Origin: Pseudovibrio flavus | GTDB taxonomy: Bacteria; Pseudomonadota; Alphaproteobacteria; Rhizobiales; Stappiaceae | Assembly: GCF_009711345.1 (NCBI RefSeq) | Contig: NZ_SMMA01000053.1 | Coordinates: 50,290-101,121, forward strand | DNA: 50,832 bases | Direction of reading: 5' to 3' | Notes under the pieces: generated by a model | The model's input: the letters and a program-made list of their open reading frames with translations, nothing else | Databases searched by the model: none | What the model was told of the DNA's origin: nothing | Shown here: in pieces, positions 35,530-44,526 of the stretch | Position numbering within the stretch: position 1 is the stretch's first letter | Layout: each line of letters opens with the position of its first letter | Made by a program: the position numbers and the translations under genes

Positions 35530-36015
35530 TTACTCTGCAGTATCAGCAGAAACAGCGTTCAGCATGCCGTAGTTTGCAATGCCAATTTTCGCCAGAAGCT
35601 CCAGCTGCGTTTCAAGGAAATCGATGTGCCCTTCTTCATCAGCAAGCAGCTCATCAAATAGTTTCATAGAAACGTAGTCGCCTTCCTGATCGCAGATCTC
35701 GCGGGACACGCTGTAGGATTTGCGAGCGTCGAACTCTCCAGCGAGATCGGCCTCAAGCACTTCCTTGATGTCGCTGCCAATTTTCAATGGCGCGATTGTC
35801 TGCAGATTTGGATGACCACCAAGGAACAAAATGCGCTCGATGATTTTATCAGCGTGCTGCATTTCTTCGATGGATTCTTCGCGTTCCTTCTTCGCAAGCT
35901 TGGCAAAGCCCCAATCCTCAAGAAGTCTGTAGTGCAGCCAGTACTGATTAACAGCACCCAGCTCCAGCCTCAGGGCTTCATTCAGTCGGGCGATGACCTT
36001 CTCGTTATTTTTCAT
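35530..36015 (-). CDS. bfr: Bacterioferritin
   Basis: 161 residues; forms a 24-mer iron store with heme b. The ferroxidase ligands E18, E51 and H54 are at canonical numbering, and M52 is the expected heme ligand. Later Glu/His ligands are in GEFDARKSY and [15 protein letters not shown] lies 5 nt before ATG 36015; the frame extends upstream without family similarity. I found no bfd ferredoxin partner beside it, and no Irr-type palindrome in the upstream 289 bp (36016-36304), which contains no gene. Confidence 0.96.
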   Translation of the reverse strand: MKNNEKVIARLNEALRLELGAVNQYWLHYRLLEDWGFAKLAKKEREESIEEMQHADKIIERILFLGGHPNLQTIAPLKIGSDIKEVLEADLAGEFDARKSYSVSREICDQEGDYVSMKLFDELLADEEGHIDFLETQLELLAKIGIANYGMLNAVSADTAE

Positions 36016-36304
36016 AGGAACTCCGCATATTTTCAAATCAGACTTGTACGCCTTCTGCCATTGGAAACAACGTGTTAGGCGCATCACTGGCACCTATGAA
36101 AGGACCCAGCGCACGCCATGTCAACGCAAGGCGTCACACTAAAATATCTCCACTGACAGATGTATTACGCAGAGGGAATAGCCATAAGATCATAATTCCG
36201 CGAAGGCAGAATCGAATACTGACGCTCATCAAGGCCGGCACACTAAGGGGTTAGTACCTACCACCAGATACTCGGGAAAACTGTGTAAAATGACGAGGCG
36301 CCAC

Positions 36305-37321
36305 CTAGTCCTTCAGCAGAGATATATCCCAATGCTGAGCTGGCAACAGAGCGCGGAAGCGCTTGGGCGAGATTCCCTGCTTCTTTACAGCATCGTGTAG
36401 GCGTGCCACCGGCTCGTCTATCGGCTCGTTGGTGAGCTTGAAAGTACCAAAGTGATACCCGACGGCGTATCGCGCTCCCAAGAGGTTGAAACCGGAAACA
36501 GCCTCCTCCGGATTCATATGAGCAAACTCCATAAACCAGCGGGGCTCGTAAGCGCCAATTGGCAGTAACGCCACATCAATCGGCCCCATTTGTTCGGCAG
36601 CTCGAATGAACGGATAGCCCTTTCCAAAGCCCGTATCACCAGCAAAGTAGATGGAGCCACTGGCGCATTTGATGCCGAACCCGCCCCATAGAGCCGCACA
36701 TCGGTCCTTCCCGTTTCTTGAAGACCAATGCTGCGTTGGTAGAAGTGTTACCGAGCACTCATCGTTGATGCGAAGGGTTTCATCCCAATCAAGCTCGTAG
36801 CACTCTATCGCCTTGTCTTGTCCTTTGAGCAATGCGCCATTGCCAAGGGGCGTTACAATCTTGGGCCGGAACTTATGCCAGAGCTTGGCAAGTGTCGGCA
36901 GGTCCATGTGGTCGTAATGGTTATGGGAAAGCAGAACGACGTCAATCTTCGGCAAGTCTTGGAACGCAATACCGGGCTGGGAAATCCTTTTAGGACCAGC
37001 AATTGAAAACGGCCCTGCCCGTTCAGCCCAAACCGGATCAGTTAGAATATTCAAGCCGTCCAACTGCAAAAGGTAGGTGGCATGCCCAACCGCCGTCACC
37101 CGCAAAAGGCTACCATCCACACGCGGTGGAGGCGCTACCTGCATTACGCTTCTTCTCTTCGGCCACGGATTATCTAGCTCTTTGAATTTCCACCGCAGCA
37201 GATCACGCCATGTATTGCCCATTGATTGCCAAGGGCAAAAAAAGCGTTCCCCATCAAAGTGATCACTCACCGGGCCTTGATAATAAGGGTTCTTGAAAGA
37301 AGAAGTCTTACGCAATGCCAT
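36305..37321 (-). CDS. Metallo-beta-lactamase-fold hydrolase (NAPE-PLD/UlaG-like)
   Basis: 338 residues. The zinc-binding motif LLSHNHYDHMD is HxHxDH; the earlier TAVGHATYLLQLDGLNILTDPVW and later QHWSSRNG (His), YFAGDTGFG (Asp) and YHFGTF segments complete the active site. It resembles membrane-lipid NAPE-PLD-like hydrolases and other MBL-fold esterases, but the substrate is not deducible. There is no signal peptide. It is monocistronic on the minus strand, followed by no evident terminator. Confidence 0.87.
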   Translation of the reverse strand: MALRKTSSFKNPYYQGPVSDHFDGERFFCPWQSMGNTWRDLLRWKFKELDNPWPKRRSVMQVAPPPRVDGSLLRVTAVGHATYLLQLDGLNILTDPVWAERAGPFSIAGPKRISQPGIAFQDLPKIDVVLLSHNHYDHMDLPTLAKLWHKFRPKIVTPLGNGALLKGQDKAIECYELDWDETLRINDECSVTLLPTQHWSSRNGKDRCAALWGGFGIKCASGSIYFAGDTGFGKGYPFIRAAEQMGPIDVALLPIGAYEPRWFMEFAHMNPEEAVSGFNLLGARYAVGYHFGTFKLTNEPIDEPVARLHDAVKKQGISPKRFRALLPAQHWDISLLKD

Positions 37322-37411
37322 GTCTTTACCAAATTAAGGTGAGCGCACTAGCAGCGCCCCTATACGGTATTTTGATTAATAGACACGGGAAAGACTTGCA
37401 AGGAAGACCAA

Positions 37412-37443
37412 TAAAAAAAGCGGACTGCATAAACAGCCCGCCT
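37412..37443 (-). terminator. rho-independent terminator of the atp12 operon
   Basis: Stem GCGGGCUG / CAGUCCGC (one GU pair) followed by seven T on the minus strand, about 27 bp after the atp12 stop. Confidence 0.85.
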
Positions 37444-37469
37444 TAAAACTATGATGAATATCACTAGGA

Positions 37470-38288
37470 TTATTCGGAGATTACAACGTCTGCGCCGATT
37501 TCTTCCGGTGTATCAGCCAATACCAAGGCAGAGGCAAGGAACTCATCCTGCTTGTAGTTGCGAACACGAATAGCTTCGCTATCCTGTCCCCACTGCTCTG
37601 CATTCCAGTCTTCATCAACAAACGCAGCAGCCCATACGGCGTCATCATCAAACGCCTTTTCAGCAAGACCGAGCGCAAAGAGTGCGGAACCGGTAATGCT
37701 GGTAACAGTATGGATTGCGGAAAGCTCCAGCGGTGTGAATTTGTTGAGCGCTTCGCGGTAGTTTTTCAGAAGCACTTCCTCCTGCGGCTGATGAATAAGA
37801 CCGCCGATCAGCTGGAATTTGCCGCCCAGACGTTCATTCGCCCAAGCAACCACCGGATCCCAATGCTGGGTTTGGCGTGCAACGAGCTCCTGAGGCGCAT
37901 CGGCACGGTAACAAACAGCATCGTTGCCCGCATAACGGGTTACTTCGTCAGCAACTTCGTCAAAGCGGTCGGCAACCGCGTCGATAGCGGAGTGTGCAAG
38001 ACGTGTCAGTGGCATTGTTGCAGGGTCAATCATCTTGTCCTGCAGTTCCCACTCAGCTGCAACGGCTTCAGCCACATGCTCACGGTCAAAACTCAGCGCA
38101 CGGCGGCCAGGAGTTTTAACAGTGCGGCCATCAAGCAAAATTGCGAAAGCACCATCGCGTTCTTCAACGCTTACAAGTTCATAGAAGCGCTTAGGCAGTT
38201 CACGGCGGGAAAGTTCCTTCGCCCGTTCAACCGGATCAACCGGACCCTTGGCAATATCTTCTGCGAGTTGTTCAAAAATCTCACGCAT
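37470..38288 (-). CDS. ATP12-family F1-ATPase assembly chaperone
   Basis: 272 residues of the ATP12 fold. The mitochondrial counterpart binds free F1 alpha subunits until assembly. RFYELVSVEERDGAFAILLDGRTVKTPGRRAL is the N-terminal family block, followed by MPLTRLAHSAIDAV, RYAGNDAVCYRADAP and HTVTSITGSALFALGL. No signal peptide is seen; it acts in the cytoplasm, near the F1 sector. It overlaps the preceding HAD gene by one base (TAATG), suggesting coupled translation. The pairing with the HAD gene is commonly kept in alphaproteobacteria. Confidence 0.92.
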   Translation of the reverse strand: MREIFEQLAEDIAKGPVDPVERAKELSRRELPKRFYELVSVEERDGAFAILLDGRTVKTPGRRALSFDREHVAEAVAAEWELQDKMIDPATMPLTRLAHSAIDAVADRFDEVADEVTRYAGNDAVCYRADAPQELVARQTQHWDPVVAWANERLGGKFQLIGGLIHQPQEEVLLKNYREALNKFTPLELSAIHTVTSITGSALFALGLAEKAFDDDAVWAAAFVDEDWNAEQWGQDSEAIRVRNYKQDEFLASALVLADTPEEIGADVVISE

Positions 38289-38968
38289 TACGCGACTTCC
38301 TCTGCCCAGTCCAAAACCTCTTTCAAGGTTGGGACCAATGTACTGAATCGATCGATAACGTGGCCCGCGCCGGCGCGCACCAATTCGCGCCGCTTGTGAT
38401 AGCCCCAGCTCACGCCAATGCCATGCACACCCGCATTGCGGGCCATCAACATATCGTAGGTGGTATCGCCCACCATGACGGTATTGTTTGCTTCAATGCC
38501 TGTCTCTCCCATCGCCTGAAGCAACATACCCGGATTGGGCTTGGAAGGGGCACGGTCAGCAGTTTGAATGGTCACGAACATGTTGTGCAGACCATGCACG
38601 TCAATCATGTGCTTCACGCCGCGCATATGCTTGCCCGTTGCAATACCCAGCAGCACGTTGTCCATTGCCGCAAGCTCCTGCAGCACTTCTACAACGCCTG
38701 GATAGAGCGGATCATAGTCTAGGTTCAGCGCTCTACGAGAGAGCTTTTCTCTACGAAAAGCCTCGGAGATCTGCGGCACTAGATCATAATGCTCCGGCCC
38801 AGCTAGCTGGGCAATCGCATGATCAAGCGACAAGCCAATCGTATCAACCACAGCGTCACGGTCAGGCGCAGCCAAACCCACTGCCTCAAAGCCAACCTCA
38901 ATACCCTGTAAAACAGAATGCTGGCCGTCGACCAGCGTTCCGTCACAATCAAATACGATCAGATACAT
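38288..38968 (-). CDS. HAD-superfamily phosphatase, Gph-like
   Basis: 226 residues. Motif I FDCDGTLVDG (D7, D9), motif II GIATGKH, motif IV MVGDTTYDMLMA. The helical cap and C-terminal GYHKRRELVRAGA are as in phosphoglycolate phosphatase-like proteins. The role is inferred as cytoplasmic sugar-phosphate or glycolate-phosphate phosphatase. It is the second HAD phosphatase of this type in the window after 29490-30137, and differs from that gene in cap and context. Its position is downstream of the pseudouridine synthase and upstream of atp12. Confidence 0.88.
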   Translation of the reverse strand: MYLIVFDCDGTLVDGQHSVLQGIEVGFEAVGLAAPDRDAVVDTIGLSLDHAIAQLAGPEHYDLVPQISEAFRREKLSRRALNLDYDPLYPGVVEVLQELAAMDNVLLGIATGKHMRGVKHMIDVHGLHNMFVTIQTADRAPSKPNPGMLLQAMGETGIEANNTVMVGDTTYDMLMARNAGVHGIGVSWGYHKRRELVRAGAGHVIDRFSTLVPTLKEVLDWAEEVA

Positions 38969-39019
38969 GCACGTGACATCCCGATTGTTGGCGAGCAGAT
39001 GCCAGCCAACCGTTTTTTA

Positions 39020-40021
39020 TCAATCCGGCTCGTGAAGGTCCGGGTCGTAGTCATCAACGGAAAGACCAAGCAGGTTCCATGTCTGCTGCATGTGCGGAGG
39101 CAGCGGCGCGGAAACATCGATCTCACCCTGACCAGATGGATGAGGAATGATGATACGGCGCGCAAGCAAGTGCAGCTTATTCTGGATACCGCCCGGCAGA
39201 TCCCAGTTCATGATGTTGAAGTACTTCGGATCACCAATGATCGGGTGATTCATATGTGCAGCATGAACACGCAGCTGGTGAGTACGACCGGTAACAGGAC
39301 GCATAGCAATCCATGCCAGCTTCTGGCCAGACTGCTCCACCACCTTGTAGTGACTCACTGCGTGCTGCGCGTCATCAGAGCCGTGCTTTACGACTTCCAT
39401 CTTCTCACCAGACTCATCACGGCCCATGTAGGTCGAGATGCGGCCGTTACGCGGCTTAGGAATACCAGCAACCATTGCCCAGTAAATCTTGCGCGTATTG
39501 CGATGGCGGAACGCTTTGGTCAGTTCCTGCGCAGCCTTACGGGTCTTCGCAACCAGAATGACACCAGAGGTTTCACGGTCCAAACGGTGTACCAAGCGTG
39601 GCTTGTTGCCGTTACGATCTGCAAATGCGTCCAGCATGCCGTCAAGGTGACGGTTCACGCCTGAGCCGCCCTGCACTGCAAGACCGGCAGGCTTGTTCAA
39701 AACCATTACGTCACGGTCTTCAAACAGCACCATCTGTTCGATTGCCTGACGATCGCTTTCTACAAGCTTGCGGGACATCGGCTTGGCGTTCTTGCGGTCA
39801 TCGGCCTGTACCGTCACACCCAGCGGCGGGATTCGGACCATCTGGCCCTCGATCACTCGGGTGGAGGTATCAGCGCGCTTTCCGTCCAGACGGACCTGAC
39901 CGGTGCGCAGCAGTTTTTGCAAGCGGCCAAAGCCAAGATCCGGATAGTGGACCTTGAACCAACGGTCGAGGCGCATGCCGCCCTCGTCACGCACCACTTT
40001 CTTTTGTGTAATGCCGCTCAT
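39020..40021 (-). CDS. RluC/RluD-type 23S rRNA pseudouridine synthase
   Basis: 333 residues. An S4 RNA-binding domain (about 15-70) is followed by the catalytic domain with HRLDRETSG (catalytic D148), LNKPAGLAVQGG, and RTHQLRVHAAH near 240. It converts uridine to pseudouridine in ribosomal RNA; RluC and RluD cannot be told apart by eye. ATG 40021 was chosen with AAGGA about 9 nt upstream; the frame stays open to 40081. It follows crcB by 167 bp and precedes the HAD-atp12 pair by 51 bp on the minus strand. Confidence 0.92.
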   Translation of the reverse strand: MSGITQKKVVRDEGGMRLDRWFKVHYPDLGFGRLQKLLRTGQVRLDGKRADTSTRVIEGQMVRIPPLGVTVQADDRKNAKPMSRKLVESDRQAIEQMVLFEDRDVMVLNKPAGLAVQGGSGVNRHLDGMLDAFADRNGNKPRLVHRLDRETSGVILVAKTRKAAQELTKAFRHRNTRKIYWAMVAGIPKPRNGRISTYMGRDESGEKMEVVKHGSDDAQHAVSHYKVVEQSGQKLAWIAMRPVTGRTHQLRVHAAHMNHPIIGDPKYFNIMNWDLPGGIQNKLHLLARRIIIPHPSGQGEIDVSAPLPPHMQQTWNLLGLSVDDYDPDLHEPD

Positions 40022-40188
40022 CAAACGGGGTCCTTGAGTTCTTGTATGCCTCCTGCATTGCGTATGGGCGCAAGCGGGCATTTTTCTTCTATAAAAATTC
40101 TTGGCACCATGTGACAGGCTCCGGCTTAAAGTGCAAGACCCTAACCGCCCAGCGCCTCAAAAACATCGTCGGATTGTGCCTGCTACCG

Positions 40189-40572
40189 TTAGGCCGCGAA
40201 GAAGTGGCGCGTTGCTGCAAGACCGCAGAAAAGCGCGCCAATTGAAAGCACGACAGATGCTGTAACATAGATAAAGGCCAGCCACGGCTCACCGCGTTCC
40301 CAAAGAACAGCAACATCCAGTGAGAAGCTGGAAAAGGTCGTAAAGCCGCCAAGAAAACCCGTCGCAATAAGGAAGCGTAGTTCGTTGGAACCGTTCAGCT
40401 TCTGCGCCAGAACCTCTACAAAAATGCCCATAATGAGCGAGCCTAGTATGTTGACGGTTATCGTTCCCCATGGAAAGGCAGGTCCAAGGTAACGCAGATA
40501 CGCCAGTGAAATCATATGGCGACAAGCTGCGCCCATTCCGCCGCCAAGGGCAACTAGGAGCAAGTGTTTCAT
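40189..40572 (-). CDS. crcB: Fluoride ion channel CrcB/FluC
   Basis: 127 residues with four membrane segments. FluC dimers pump out fluoride passively. The hallmarks are GGGMGAACRH near 10-19, TITVNILGSLIMG (Asn-rich pore), and GFLGGFTTFSSFS. ATG 40572 is chosen because the first membrane segment follows directly. I could not find a fluoride riboswitch in the 97 bp upstream. It is followed on the same strand by the pseudouridine synthase gene. Confidence 0.93.
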   Translation of the reverse strand: MKHLLLVALGGGMGAACRHMISLAYLRYLGPAFPWGTITVNILGSLIMGIFVEVLAQKLNGSNELRFLIATGFLGGFTTFSSFSLDVAVLWERGEPWLAFIYVTASVVLSIGALFCGLAATRHFFAA

Positions 40573-40669
40573 CGGGTGGTCTTCGTCCAAATTCGCTGTT
40601 GTGTCCCTTACTCTTATTATGGCTTGGCAACACGGGACTTCGCACACCCCTTTAACGGCACTGTGCTAT

Positions 40670-43066
40670 TCAACCAAGCTTTTCTTTTAGTAGCTGCCTG
40701 CATCGATCAATCAGATCTGGATCAGCCTTGAGGTGCGGCTCTTCTTCTTCGAGAATCGCAAGAAATGCCTCTTTGAGAGCACTGTTGCGCCGCTCTTCCA
40801 ATGCATCCCCTTCAGCAATCGCTGCCAACTGACACGTTTCCATCAAAAGATTGATGAGACGCTCTGCGGCGTGAAGACGGCCCCACAGGTAATCATGCTC
40901 GCGCCACCTCCTGTTAAAGAAGGCACCAAATGACTGAAGACGAATACCTTTGAGTTGCCCTGCCTCTGTTCCAAGGGCACGGGCATCGACAGGACTGATG
41001 CGCTCAACCTCGATTTCTCCGATCTCGGGAAACTCGAAGGACTGCTGAACTGGCAGCGTTATAACGTCATAAAACGCAAAACCCAAGTAGGCCTCGGAAA
41101 TTCCGCAAAATCCGCCGCCTTTACCCATGATATGGCAGGTCTGGAAGATCATTTCATCGTGCAACTGATCGAGGTCTTGCAACCCCATGAGTTTTGCGGC
41201 GAGCGCCAACCCATCGCGAACAGCATCTTCACTATCAGGCATCGTTTGAACAAGTTCAGCAAGGACCGGAGAAGGTTCACCGTAGAACTTTTCTTCCCAG
41301 CGAAGCCGCAGGTTGGAGATCTGTTCGTAGACCACGCCCTTCAACGAGTTCAGCTCTTTGATGCCAATCTCGTTATTGATGAACTGCTTGGTGCCGTAAA
41401 GATTATTCAGCGTGCCGATGACGAAGCGCAACCGCCGTACGCGGTAGTCAACATCAAGCCCGCGGAAGAAAGTCAGCAGCCGGTCATTAAGCCCGTTTCC
41501 GTAAAGCGGGTCATGAACACTCTCCTCTTCCAGATAGCGGGAGATTGCACCTTGCAAGGCCTCGGTCGTTTGCTCAACACCAGCTTGGGCTGCAAGGTGC
41601 TTGAGGAGCTTGGCGACCTTGTGCACCAGTCGCTCCCGCTTAAGCTGCGGGTATCCGGCGTAAGAAAATCCGGCGTTGATTTGCGCCTGCTGGTTTGCCT
41701 TTCGGCGGGTCAGCGTCATTTGCTCTGCTGTCTTGGGAAGCGCAAATTTGGGACCGAGGATTTTACTCAACTCCGCTTTCACTTGCGGACCAGCGGCGAC
41801 AATGACGGCCTGTGCCCTGCGCGAGCGCTGGTTGATGATCTCGATTTCTTCAAGTTCATCGCCAATCGGCTCATTGCGCGGAATGTGAGCAAGAGAAGCA
41901 ACGATAGAGCGGAAGAAACCCGGCTCCTGCATTTCACCGAAAGGGACATCCCCGCCGATTGCTGAAGGGCGCGGATCAACATAAACAACGCGGCGCACCA
42001 CCTGCCGCACTGCCGGACGATCAACAATCGCCTCGATGACAGGACGGAAAGGCTTGTTCATCACCACGCTGCCGTCGATATAGAGCTGGCTGCGTCCACT
42101 CTCTTCATCTTCGTCAAGAACATCGCGAATGAAGGAACGCCGGTGCGGCCAAGCAAGCCCTTTATGCTCCAACACGCGGTCCATCTCTGCAATGGTCATG
42201 GGCGCAAAAGCACCAGGGAAAGACGAACTAGCTCTAGCAGCAAACACGATATCCGGAATGCTCTTGAAGTCCATCTGACTTTCAAGATCGAGAGGCTCGG
42301 AGTTCGTTGCTCTAAAACCCAGTATCTTGCGGTGGTCAATCTCTTCGATGAATGGCGGGTCGTACAGTTTGATACGCCGGCGCGTTCCGTGAAAATCGGT
42401 CAGCGTAGCAAACAAATCGAGTGACTGGCCCTGAGGGATAAGCGTTCCGCCCCGATTGAACTTCTCCATCTGGCGGCAAGCATCAAGCATCCAACCCGTA
42501 AAGCGGGAGCCGGAGAAAGGCGGGGCAAACCAGCGCTGTCGCATGAACAGGTTGAGCTTGGCTCTAACCTCACGATCTTCAGGCACATTCTCGACGGTTA
42601 AACCAAACACCTTGCGGATAACCGGCACGCTGAGCGACTTAACATACTGGCTCATGCCCTTTGGCTTTTGGCTTAGCCAGCTAATGTCGGCCCTCTCAAG
42701 CCATAAATCACGGTGGCCATCCAGCGGCAGATCATGAGCCAAAGCCCGTGCCAGCATGATACCGTTGATACCGCCAGCGGAAGCGCCGGATATGGCGTCA
42801 ATAACAACGCGCAGCTCCATATCAGGCATAAAGCTAGAGAAAATCCGGTGGTAGGCTTCTGCGCTTTTCGTCAGAGGTCGCTGGTCAATAGCCTCTTCCT
42901 GCCCGTCGGCATCAATCTGGCTTTTACCTGAGGGCGACCACCCTTTTTCAGCAAACTTGGCAGCGCGTTGGAGGTTGAGCATCTCACGCGTTACGCCATG
43001 CATGTAAACAGCAAGCGAAACACCGCCGTAAAGCACCAATGCAAGTCGCAGCTCAAGCTGTCTCAT
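40670..43066 (-). CDS. Patatin-like phospholipase with DUF3376
   Basis: 798 residues, no signal peptide. The patatin domain (1 to about 345) has the glycine-rich oxyanion loop (LYGGVSLAVY, 12-21), nucleophile S96 in GASAG, and the catalytic aspartate D331 in DG, so the Ser-Asp dyad is complete. A long C-terminal DUF3376-like part (about 345-798) is rich in helices and of unknown role. Such proteins are thought to be acyl hydrolases on lipids. It lies between crcB (97 bp, same strand, downstream) and rarA (upstream), with no obvious functional partner. Confidence 0.88.
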   Translation of the reverse strand: MRQLELRLALVLYGGVSLAVYMHGVTREMLNLQRAAKFAEKGWSPSGKSQIDADGQEEAIDQRPLTKSAEAYHRIFSSFMPDMELRVVIDAISGASAGGINGIMLARALAHDLPLDGHRDLWLERADISWLSQKPKGMSQYVKSLSVPVIRKVFGLTVENVPEDREVRAKLNLFMRQRWFAPPFSGSRFTGWMLDACRQMEKFNRGGTLIPQGQSLDLFATLTDFHGTRRRIKLYDPPFIEEIDHRKILGFRATNSEPLDLESQMDFKSIPDIVFAARASSSFPGAFAPMTIAEMDRVLEHKGLAWPHRRSFIRDVLDEDEESGRSQLYIDGSVVMNKPFRPVIEAIVDRPAVRQVVRRVVYVDPRPSAIGGDVPFGEMQEPGFFRSIVASLAHIPRNEPIGDELEEIEIINQRSRRAQAVIVAAGPQVKAELSKILGPKFALPKTAEQMTLTRRKANQQAQINAGFSYAGYPQLKRERLVHKVAKLLKHLAAQAGVEQTTEALQGAISRYLEEESVHDPLYGNGLNDRLLTFFRGLDVDYRVRRLRFVIGTLNNLYGTKQFINNEIGIKELNSLKGVVYEQISNLRLRWEEKFYGEPSPVLAELVQTMPDSEDAVRDGLALAAKLMGLQDLDQLHDEMIFQTCHIMGKGGGFCGISEAYLGFAFYDVITLPVQQSFEFPEIGEIEVERISPVDARALGTEAGQLKGIRLQSFGAFFNRRWREHDYLWGRLHAAERLINLLMETCQLAAIAEGDALEERRNSALKEAFLAILEEEEPHLKADPDLIDRCRQLLKEKLG

Positions 43067-43154
43067 CTGCGCTTATCCTCCATTCCAATTTCTGCGTTGA
43101 TTTGCCCGCAAGAGCAAGAGGAACTGCAGCAATGCCTTAATGCTTTAGGAATAC

Positions 43155-44465
43155 TCAGTCGCGGCTACGCTCTGTCCGCAGCCGTTGCCAGTAAGAAAGG
43201 CGCTTGCGAATATCGCGCTCGAACCCTCTTTCTGGCGGGTCGTAATAGGTCTTGCGGCCCATCGCTTCTGGAAAGTAGTTCTGGCCGGAAAAACCATCCG
43301 GCGCATCGTGATCGTATTGATAGCCCTCGTTGTAGCCCATCTCTTTCATAAGCTTTGTAGGGGCATTAAGAATGTGCTTGGGCGGTACCAAAGAACCGTT
43401 GCGCTTGGCGTCTGCAACTGCTGCCTTGTAGGCCACATACACCCCGTTAGACTTGGGCGCTGTCGCCAGATAAACGCAGGCCTGCGCCAAAGCCAATTCC
43501 CCCTCAGGAGAACCGAGCATCTGATAGGCATCACGGGCCATATTCGCCTGCACCAGCGCTTGCGGGTCTGCAAGGCCAATATCCTCGACAGCCATACGAA
43601 TAAACCGGCGAGCGATGAACATCGGGTCTTCACCGCCATCCAGCATTCGGCACATCCAATAAAGTGCGGCATCAGGATCTGATCCGCGAATGGATTTATG
43701 CAGCGCAGAAATAAGGTTGTAGTGCCCGTCCTTGGTCTTGTCGTAGATGGGCGCACGGCGCTGAATAATCTGCACCAATTGCTCAGGGGTAAAGACCTCC
43801 CCGTCATTGGCACTACGCCAAACATCTTCTGCAAGCGTTAGGGCGGAGCGGCCATCACCGTCGGCCATAGAGGCAAGGAGAGCCCGTGCATCATCATCAA
43901 GCGGAAGAGACTTTTCCATCACCTCTTCTGCGCGCTTGAAGAGGTCTTCCAGCGCATCAACATCGAGGCTTTCAAAAGTCAGCACGTGAGAGCGAGACAA
44001 AAGCGCTGCATTAAGCTCGAAGCTAGGGTTCTCCGTCGTAGCGCCGACGAGCGTGATGGTGCCGTCTTCCATAACCGGCAAAAAACTGTCTTGCTGAGCA
44101 CGATTAAAGCGGTGAATCTCGTCTACAAAAAGCAGTGTGGATCGACCGGTCAGTCGCCGCGCCCGCGCCTGATCGAAAATCTTTTTAAGGTCCGCAACTC
44201 CGGAGAAGATCGCCGAAGTCTGCTCAAAGGCAAGATCAGTAGCGTCAGCCAGCAGGCGGGCGACAGTTGTTTTTCCTGTGCCCGGAGGCCCCCAAAGGAT
44301 GAGTGAACCAAGCGTACCGGAACGGAGCATGCGACTAAGCACCCCCTGCTCTCCCAAAAGGTGGGATTGCCCTACAACTTCATCCAGCTTTGTCGGGCGC
44401 AAGCGATCAGCAAGTGGCCGCTTGCCAGACTGGTCCAGCCCTGATGCTCCGAACAGGTCACTCAT
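43155..44465 (-). CDS. rarA: Replication-associated recombination protein RarA (MgsA)
   Basis: 436 residues, AAA+ clamp-loader-like ATPase acting at stalled forks. Walker A GPPGTGKTT (about 57-65), Walker B LLFVDEIHRFN, sensor 1 GATTENPSF, then arginine and the C-terminal tetramerisation domain with KSIRGSDPDAALYWMCRML and AYKAA. ATG 44465 has AAGG upstream. It follows degP-like by 61 bp on the same strand. Assignment is firm because the RarA pattern is well conserved. Confidence 0.96.
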   Translation of the reverse strand: MSDLFGASGLDQSGKRPLADRLRPTKLDEVVGQSHLLGEQGVLSRMLRSGTLGSLILWGPPGTGKTTVARLLADATDLAFEQTSAIFSGVADLKKIFDQARARRLTGRSTLLFVDEIHRFNRAQQDSFLPVMEDGTITLVGATTENPSFELNAALLSRSHVLTFESLDVDALEDLFKRAEEVMEKSLPLDDDARALLASMADGDGRSALTLAEDVWRSANDGEVFTPEQLVQIIQRRAPIYDKTKDGHYNLISALHKSIRGSDPDAALYWMCRMLDGGEDPMFIARRFIRMAVEDIGLADPQALVQANMARDAYQMLGSPEGELALAQACVYLATAPKSNGVYVAYKAAVADAKRNGSLVPPKHILNAPTKLMKEMGYNEGYQYDHDAPDGFSGQNYFPEAMGRKTYYDPPERGFERDIRKRLSYWQRLRTERSRD

Positions 44466-44526
44466 CAAATTACCTTCAAAAGGCGCAGTCGCCTTCTTTC
44501 TTCAAAAACAGCTTTTGCCTTTGGCG

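Noticed and set aside
36072-36254. 60-codon plus-strand ORF in the bfr upstream gap
   Set aside because: Arg/Lys/His-rich translation without binding site; looks like random open frame.
40573-40669. Possible fluoride riboswitch upstream of crcB
   Set aside because: The conserved pseudoknot and GG/CTGATG-type blocks are not present in the 97-bp gap.
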